64,000 nt of DNA, taken from positions 248,001 to 312,000 of the forward strand of contig CALRQL020000002.1 in assembly GCA_943370295.1 (NCBI GenBank), written 5' to 3'. This DNA comes from SB11 sp943370295. GTDB taxonomy: Bacteria > Bacteroidota > Bacteroidia > UBA8524. Positions within the stretch are counted from its first letter, which is position 1; each line of letters starts with the position of its first letter. Made by a program: the position numbers and the translations under genes. The notes beneath the pieces were generated by a model. That model was given only the letters and a program-made list of their open reading frames with translations, was not told the DNA's origin and did no database searches. This document shows, piece by piece, positions 59,333 through 64,000 of this stretch.

Positions 59333-61003
59333 TTAAACCCCAAGTTTCTTAAACCTAACCCTTGTAGGTTGGGCATCACCAAGGCGTTTTTTGCGGTTCT
59401 CTTCGTAATCGCTAAAGTTACCTTCAAACCAATACACTTGTGAGTTACCTTCAAAAGCCAAGATGTGTGTGGCCACACGGTCAAGGAACCAACGGTCGTG
59501 GCTAATGATTACTGCACAGCCTGCAAAGTTTTCAAGAGCTTCTTCCAGCGCGCGCAAGGTATTTACGTCAATATCGTTGGTAGGTTCATCCAGTAGCAGC
59601 ACGTTACCGCCGTCTTTCAGCGTAAGAGCCAAATGCACACGGTTACGCTCACCGCCCGATAGTACCCCTACCTTTTTGCTTTGGTCGTTACCGCTAAAGT
59701 TAAACTTAGAAATATAGGCACGTGAGTTGATTTGCTTATCGCCCAGCATCATGGTATCGGTGCCGCCTGCTATTACATCAAACACGGTTTTATCCGCTTC
59801 CAATCCGTCGTGGCTTTGTTCAACGTAGGCAGTTTTAACCGTCTCACCCACTTTAAACGAGCCTTTATCGGGTTGCTCTAAGCCCAAAATCAATTTAAAC
59901 AACGTGGTTTTACCCGCACCGTTAGGGCCAATTACCCCTACAATGCCCGCTTTTGGCAGGTTAAAGTTCAAATCTTCAAACAGCAACTTATCACCAAAGG
60001 CTTTGCTTACCCCTTGGGCTTCAATCACCACATCCCCCAAACGAGGACCCGGCGGAATAAACAACTCAAGTTTGGTTTCTTTTTCTTTGCTCTCTTCGCT
60101 CAACAGCTTGTCGTATGCCGCCAAACGGGCTTTACCCTTAGCCTGACGTGCTTTGGGAGCCATGCGCACCCATTCCAACTCACGCTCAAGGGTTTTCTGA
60201 CGTTTGCTTTCGGTTTTCTCTTCCTGTGCCATCCGTTGTGATTTTTGCTCCAACCAGCTGCTGTAGTTACCCTTCCAAGGAATACCCTCGCCGCGGTCAA
60301 GTTCCAAAATCCAACCTGCTACATTATCCAAGAAATAACGATCGTGGGTTACTGCAATTACAGTCCCTTTATAGCTTTGCAAGAAATGCTCCAGCCACAG
60401 CACGCTTTCAGCATCCAAGTGGTTGGTAGGCTCATCCAGCAACAAAATATCCGGTTCGCTCAATAACAAACGGCACAATGCCACGCGACGACGCTCACCG
60501 CCTGATAATGGTTTTATCAATGTATCACCTTCGGGGCAGCGCAACGCATCCATTGCAATTTCAAGGCGGTTATCCAATTCCCAAGCATTGTAGGCATCAA
60601 TCTTTTCCATCAGCTCGCCCTGCTTCTCAATCAACTTCATCATTTCATCCTCGTCAATCGGCTCCGATAGTCTCAAATTCACTGCTTCGTATTCGGCCAG
60701 CACATCCACAATGTGTTGTACACCTTCTTGCACAATTTCTTTAACGGTTTTGGTTTCGTCCAATTTAGGCTCTTGTTCCAAATAGCCCACCTTATAACCC
60801 GGGCTGAAAACTACCTCGCCGTTGTAGTTTTTATCAATGCCTGCAATAATTTTCAACAGGCTGGATTTTCCTGAACCGTTCAAACCCAGTACGCCTATTT
60901 TGGCACCGTAGAAAAACGACAGGTATATATTTTTAAGTACTTGCTTTTGTGGGGGGTAAATTTTGCTTACGCCCGCCATTGAAAAGATAATTTTTTCTGA
61001 CAT
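59333..61003 (-). CDS. ettA: ABC-F protein EttA (energy-dependent translational throttle)
   Basis: 556 residues, the usual EttA length. It gates the ribosomal E-site in response to ATP/ADP. Domain 1: Walker A GLNGSGKSSLLKII and LSGGERRRVALCRLL; P-site tRNA-interaction linker ESKRQKTLERELEWVRMAPK; domain 2: GPNGAGKTTLFKLI and LSGGERNRVHLALTL, with LLLDEPTNDIDVNTLRALEE. The conserved EttA toothpick and arm regions are present (for example the DNRLEIAMDALRCP arm). A separate Uup paralogue lies at 25342. Confidence 0.93.
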   Translation of the reverse strand: MSEKIIFSMAGVSKIYPPQKQVLKNIYLSFFYGAKIGVLGLNGSGKSSLLKIIAGIDKNYNGEVVFSPGYKVGYLEQEPKLDETKTVKEIVQEGVQHIVDVLAEYEAVNLRLSEPIDEDEMMKLIEKQGELMEKIDAYNAWELDNRLEIAMDALRCPEGDTLIKPLSGGERRRVALCRLLLSEPDILLLDEPTNHLDAESVLWLEHFLQSYKGTVIAVTHDRYFLDNVAGWILELDRGEGIPWKGNYSSWLEQKSQRMAQEEKTESKRQKTLERELEWVRMAPKARQAKGKARLAAYDKLLSEESKEKETKLELFIPPGPRLGDVVIEAQGVSKAFGDKLLFEDLNFNLPKAGIVGVIGPNGAGKTTLFKLILGLEQPDKGSFKVGETVKTAYVEQSHDGLEADKTVFDVIAGGTDTMMLGDKQINSRAYISKFNFSGNDQSKKVGVLSGGERNRVHLALTLKDGGNVLLLDEPTNDIDVNTLRALEEALENFAGCAVIISHDRWFLDRVATHILAFEGNSQVYWFEGNFSDYEENRKKRLGDAQPTRVRFKKLGV

Positions 61004-61123
61004 GGAATTAGGTAGCTATATGGATGCAAAGTAAAGGGGATTTTGCGTAAGTGAGATGATTTTCTTACACAGAGTATGGCTTTATGCTTAACCACATTTT
61101 ACAGTAATACGCGCGGGTTGTGT

Positions 61124-61131
61124 TATTTTTG
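61124..61131 (+). promoter_or_regulatory. -7 promoter box for the third Crp-like gene
   Basis: TATTTTTG, 8 bases before ATG 61140, exact TAnnTTTG match. Confidence 0.55.
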
Positions 61132-61139
61132 TTACATCC

Positions 61140-61718
61140 ATGCCCAACAAACTGGTTGAATATTTTAGGCAGATACATCCGTTGAGCGATGTTGAGGCAC
61201 AGGCTATTGAAGATAGCATGGTGTTGAAATCGTTTGTAAAGGGCACTGTGCTGCTTAGTGAGGGACAAATTAGTACTGAGTGCTACTTTGTTTGGGAGGG
61301 TTGTGTGCGCCAATATTATTTGGTAGGAGGGGAGGAAAAGACCAATAACTTTTTTACTGAGGGACAATGGGTGATTTCGCTGAATAGTTTTATGCAGCAA
61401 CTACCTGCCGACCATTTTTTTGTCTGCGCCGAGGATACAACGTTGGTGGTGGGCAATGCCGAACGAGAGAACGATTTGTATGCCCAATTTCCAAAGTTTG
61501 AAACCATATCCCGCAAGGTGATGGAAAGGGTAGTGGCAGAACACCAGCAACGGATGGCTTCATACATTACTGATACGCCTGAACAACGGTATTTAAAACT
61601 GTTGGAAGGCAGGCCTGATATTGCACAACGCATTCCCCAATACCAAATTGCCACGTATGTAGGTGTGAAACCTGAATCGTTGAGCAGAATACGCAAACGG
61701 TTGCTTGCAGCCCGCTAA
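61140..61718 (+). CDS. Crp/Fnr-family transcriptional regulator
   Basis: 192 residues: sensor barrel (FVKGTVLLSEGQISTECYFVWEG), long dimer helix (RKVMERVVAEHQQRMASYIT) and helix-turn-helix YQIATYVGVKPESLSRIRKRL. Same subfamily as the pair at 16.2-17.4 kb. Its stop codon directly abuts the stop of the convergent DUF4386 gene (61718/61719). Target genes unknown. Confidence 0.9.
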   Translation: MPNKLVEYFRQIHPLSDVEAQAIEDSMVLKSFVKGTVLLSEGQISTECYFVWEGCVRQYYLVGGEEKTNNFFTEGQWVISLNSFMQQLPADHFFVCAEDTTLVVGNAERENDLYAQFPKFETISRKVMERVVAEHQQRMASYITDTPEQRYLKLLEGRPDIAQRIPQYQIATYVGVKPESLSRIRKRLLAAR

Positions 61719-62321
61719 TTAACGAGGGGTATTATCAAATCCTTTTACCATCAATCGAATTGCAAATACCAATTCAAATAAACCGCCGGGTATGGAAAGG
61801 TACAGGCCAAAGGGGATTCCAGCCATTTCTAACAATGAACCTGTTGCCAGCAATACATAACCGCCAATGCCCCAAATTGCCATATAACGGGGTATTAATC
61901 GTTGTTGAATTATGAATCTAAAAAAGGGCAAACTGCCGATGCTTAATACCAACATGGCGGTTTGATATGCCCAAAAGAGGATGTTTTTGGTACTGTTTAC
62001 ATCGTGTTGTGTTGAATATGTAAAGTATAAAACTGTAGTGGCTATGATAATGAACCCCAATGCTTCTAACAAGCGGGTGAGGCGGTATGCTTTGGTTACG
62101 GCAGGGTTTAAGTGCGAAAGGGTTGTATGAGTTACTATTCCTATTAATGCCGCGCACAGTGCATTTACAAGCACCAAAGCAGCTCCGATGATAAGAGAGT
62201 AGCTGTTTATAGCAGTGCTATTTAATGTTGCGCTGATAAAACCATCGGCGTTGCTGTATGCAAAAAACGGAATGATGAATAAGATGCCTATGTATAATGC
62301 GTTTCTTTTAGGGGTGTTCAT
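61719..62321 (-). CDS. DUF4386-like integral membrane protein
   Basis: 200 residues from ATG 62321 (MNTPKRNALYIGILF); an ATG at 62372 would add 17 polar residues. Six hydrophobic helices, with the ALYIGILFIIPFFAYSNADG start and the GIPFGLYLSIPGGLFELVFAI end that fit DUF4386. Function unknown. Convergent with, and touching, the Crp-like gene. Confidence 0.75.
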   Translation of the reverse strand: MNTPKRNALYIGILFIIPFFAYSNADGFISATLNSTAINSYSLIIGAALVLVNALCAALIGIVTHTTLSHLNPAVTKAYRLTRLLEALGFIIIATTVLYFTYSTQHDVNSTKNILFWAYQTAMLVLSIGSLPFFRFIIQQRLIPRYMAIWGIGGYVLLATGSLLEMAGIPFGLYLSIPGGLFELVFAIRLMVKGFDNTPR

Positions 62322-62404
62322 GTGAATTTGATTAACGGGTACAAAGCTATTGCCCGCGTTTTCCAAACTCATTGATTTGGGTTAAGAAGTGTGATGGGTT
62401 GTTA

Positions 62405-62503
62405 AATGGGGTTGAAAGCCCATTCTGTTAAAATTACACTATGCAACGGGACTTAAGTCCCGTTGCATAGTGTAATTTCAAAAGTGGTGGATTTTAATCC
62501 GCC
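62405..62503. repeat. Three-hairpin palindromic repeat, copy near 62.4 kb
   Basis: Left hairpin AATGGG...CCCATT (62405-62424), central perfect palindrome of 48 bases (62431-62478; ATTAC + ACTATGCAACG + GGACTT and mirror, with AA/TT outside), right hairpin GGTGGATTTTAATCCGCC (62486-62503, one G-T pair). Between the DUF4386 start and the zinc-ribbon stop. Confidence 0.88.
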
Positions 62504-62533
62504 TAATATTTATTTCTATTATTAAAATTATTC

Positions 62534-62899
62534 TTAATGCCAATCGTGGCGGCAAAATCTACATTGTTTTGCAAGCGGGGTTCGAGCCAGTTTACCGCAT
62601 TCAGGGCAAAAATTAAGTAAAGGATGATTAGGGTACTCATTTAGAATTCGGAGTGCAGTTTTTTTTTCGAATTCCTCAATTCCGTCTTTTAAAAGGCTGA
62701 GAGTGCTTTCGGGATAAGTAGGTTTCAGTTTGCCTACTCTGATATAGTAATTGGCCCAAATTTGTTTATTCCCTTGAATATCTCTTTCGTTAATCTCTTT
62801 CTCGGTGTAAAACTTTGAGTATGCCCCTTGCTCATCCAGGGTAAGAAGTTTGTTACAATGGGTAAATACATACCTTATAGTGTCTTTATCTAGCTCCAT
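62534..62899 (-). CDS. Small protein with C-terminal zinc ribbon
   Basis: 121 residues. The last 30 contain NFCPECGKLARTPLAKQCRFCRHDWH, four Cys in CxxC pairs, a zinc ribbon. The first 90 residues are helical and charged, and I recognise no family. Lies 3 bases after the ogt stop on the same strand, so it is probably cotranscribed with it. Confidence 0.7.
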   Translation of the reverse strand: MELDKDTIRYVFTHCNKLLTLDEQGAYSKFYTEKEINERDIQGNKQIWANYYIRVGKLKPTYPESTLSLLKDGIEEFEKKTALRILNEYPNHPLLNFCPECGKLARTPLAKQCRFCRHDWH

Positions 62900-62902
62900 T
62901 AT

Positions 62903-63385
62903 TTAAAACAAACGTTTAGCTATTGCGCCTTCGTGCTCTAAGAGCAGGCGTTTTTTATCCAAGCCGCCTGCGTAGCCTACTAAATCACCATTAGCCCCAA
63001 TCACACGGTGGCAGGGTATAAGTATTCCAATCGGGTTTTTACCGTTGGCACTTGCGGCAGCGCGTATTACCTTTTCATCGCCCAAGCGTTTGGCCATTTC
63101 GTTATAGCTGATTACTTTACCATGAGGTATTTTCATTAACTCCTCCCATACCTTTTTCTGGAAATCAGTTCCCGCAGGTTGTAAAGGCACGGTGAAGGTG
63201 GTAAGTCGGTTGGCAAAGTATTCTTCCAACTCGGTAATACATTGTTGCATTACTGGAGTGGTGGGCGTTTCAGGCAACGCTTTTTCATCCCCTTTGCAAA
63301 AATCGATACGGGTAATGTGGGTTTCAGTACCGGTAACGGCAATTAACCCGATGGGTGAAGAATAGTATAAGGTATATGTTGTCAA
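62903..63385 (-). CDS. ogt: Methylated-DNA-protein-cysteine methyltransferase
   Basis: Repairs O6-alkylguanine by moving the alkyl group to its own Cys. 160 residues with FQKKVWEELMKIPHGKVISY, the recognition helix Arg in RAAASANGKNP, and the acceptor C125 in IPCHRVIGANGDLVGYAGG. Start appears to be TTG (63383-63385), since no ATG occurs before the conserved fold. Followed by the zinc-ribbon gene. Confidence 0.95.
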   Translation of the reverse strand: MTTYTLYYSSPIGLIAVTGTETHITRIDFCKGDEKALPETPTTPVMQQCITELEEYFANRLTTFTVPLQPAGTDFQKKVWEELMKIPHGKVISYNEMAKRLGDEKVIRAAASANGKNPIGILIPCHRVIGANGDLVGYAGGLDKKRLLLEHEGAIAKRLF

Positions 63386-63415
63386 GTAGCCGTAAATATC
63401 GGAATATTTAGCGGC

Positions 63416-64000
63416 TTAAGCGTTATCGTTTTTTGTAGCAGTGAGAGGTATTTTGCCTAATTGACGAATGGTGAAGTAACCAACGATTAAAAACGCTGCA
63501 AAAGCAACGGTTATTGCCCAAACACGTGGATAATCCATTGGGTGCAGGGTGTATGAAAGTATATTTTTTGCTAACCCGGTAGGGTTGGTTACAATGTCCC
63601 AACTGTTCCAACGCTCGTAGCGGCCAAGGTAAATACCAAAACCGGTAAGCAACATACTTATCACCACAAATATCCATCCCGTTAGTTTGTTAAACGTATT
63701 GCTGATAACGCTTTGCATATCGGCCAGCGATACAAAACCCAACATAAGGCCCGTCCAAGCGGCACTTAATAACATCAGCAAATCAAACCAGTAGGGTATG
63801 CCGCTGCGTTGTTTCAGGTGAAATAAATCGGTAAGTATATAAGGAGCATTGGGAAAAAACAAAAGCCAAAGGAATGCCGAGGCTGTGATTATCAGCAGGT
63901 TTTTACGGCGAGAAGTACGGTAAGCCAGTAAAGTACTGATAACGTAAGGGATAAAGGCCAAAAACAAATTCCATACAAGAAAACGGAAGTGTTCTGTTCC
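63416..64000 (-). CDS. DUF1361 integral membrane protein (5' end outside the window)
   Basis: At least 194 residues. The frame stays open to the right edge; EHFRFLVWNLFLAFIPYVIS is read across it and matches the conserved start of the DUF1361 core. Motifs LWLLFFPNAPYILTDLFHL and FGIYLGRYERWNSWDI are family landmarks, with about six helices and a short Lys/Asn tail. Function unknown. The true start lies outside. Confidence 0.85.
   Translation of the reverse strand, partial: GTEHFRFLVWNLFLAFIPYVISTLLAYRTSRRKNLLIITASAFLWLLFFPNAPYILTDLFHLKQRSGIPYWFDLLMLLSAAWTGLMLGFVSLADMQSVISNTFNKLTGWIFVVISMLLTGFGIYLGRYERWNSWDIVTNPTGLAKNILSYTLHPMDYPRVWAITVAFAAFLIVGYFTIRQLGKIPLTATKNDNA

Overview
The window reads as chromosome of a free-living or environmental Bacteroidota bacterium. 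The evidence is a type IX secretion (T9SS) C-terminal sorting domain, a long Bacteroidota-type signal peptidase I, a Wzi-like capsule porin, paired Uup/EttA ABC-F proteins, and repeated promoter -7 boxes of the form TAnnTTTG (or TAnnTTCG) a few bases upstream of start codons. No phage, plasmid backbone, rRNA operon or CRISPR array is visible. Both window edges cut genes: a C-terminus at 2..136 and a DUF1361 gene running off the right end.

Layout: 0-10 kb holds housekeeping genes (transglutaminase-like protein, lepB, dapB, mltG, an HPt protein, rplY, prs, tRNA-Gln, recQ). 10-17 kb has manC, an enoyl-CoA hydratase, an AraC regulator divergent from an aldehyde dehydrogenase/DUF779 pair, DoxX and DUF4260 genes, then two adjacent Crp-like regulators that follow a redoxin and a 1071-residue T9SS surface protein on one strand. 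21-30 kb holds a CxxC membrane protein, the Wzi-like barrel, a GreA-C-like protein, uup, and an amidase-SH3b/membrane protein pair. 29.6-41.2 kb is envelope sugar and lipopolysaccharide work: galE, WbpD-like acetyltransferase, UDP-xylose synthase, UDP-glucose dehydrogenase, DegT aminotransferase, beta-barrel, waaA, GT9, murB, lipid kinase. 41.2-43.8 kb is an AT-rich accessory patch with two degenerate RAYT-derived elements and two orphan secreted-protein genes. 43.8-51.5 kb holds SUI1, nitroreductase, GT39, PAP2, START-like, LptF/G-like permease, GT4 and DUF72. 51.9-53.3 kb carries two tandem CdtB-like nucleases. 53.4-64 kb holds hutI, GNAT, a Doc toxin/antitoxin pair, gamma-carbonic anhydrase, thioesterase, a glycosyltransferase, YkuK-like, ettA, a third Crp-like regulator, DUF4386, zinc-ribbon, ogt and DUF1361 genes.

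The intergenic DNA is as informative as the genes. Seven loci carry a palindrome of nearly fixed length (about 44 bases) with constant ends (ATTAC...GTAAT), a constant centre (GGACTTAAGTCC) and a locus-specific arm of about 11 bases that is mirrored almost perfectly at each locus, usually between two smaller hairpins. A second family (GCCACGAAGACnnnAAG...CTTTGTGGC) sits inside three separate tandem duplications of 153, 192 and about 222 bases. Each of these duplications also copied the end of a neighbouring gene or its terminator.

The strongest candidates for something undescribed are the mirrored-arm palindrome family, the tandem CdtB-like nucleases without CdtA/CdtC or signal peptides, and the repeated unit of RAYT-derived element, orphan gene and 21-base tag at 41.4-43.3 kb. 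All calls come from reading the sequence; no database search was run.
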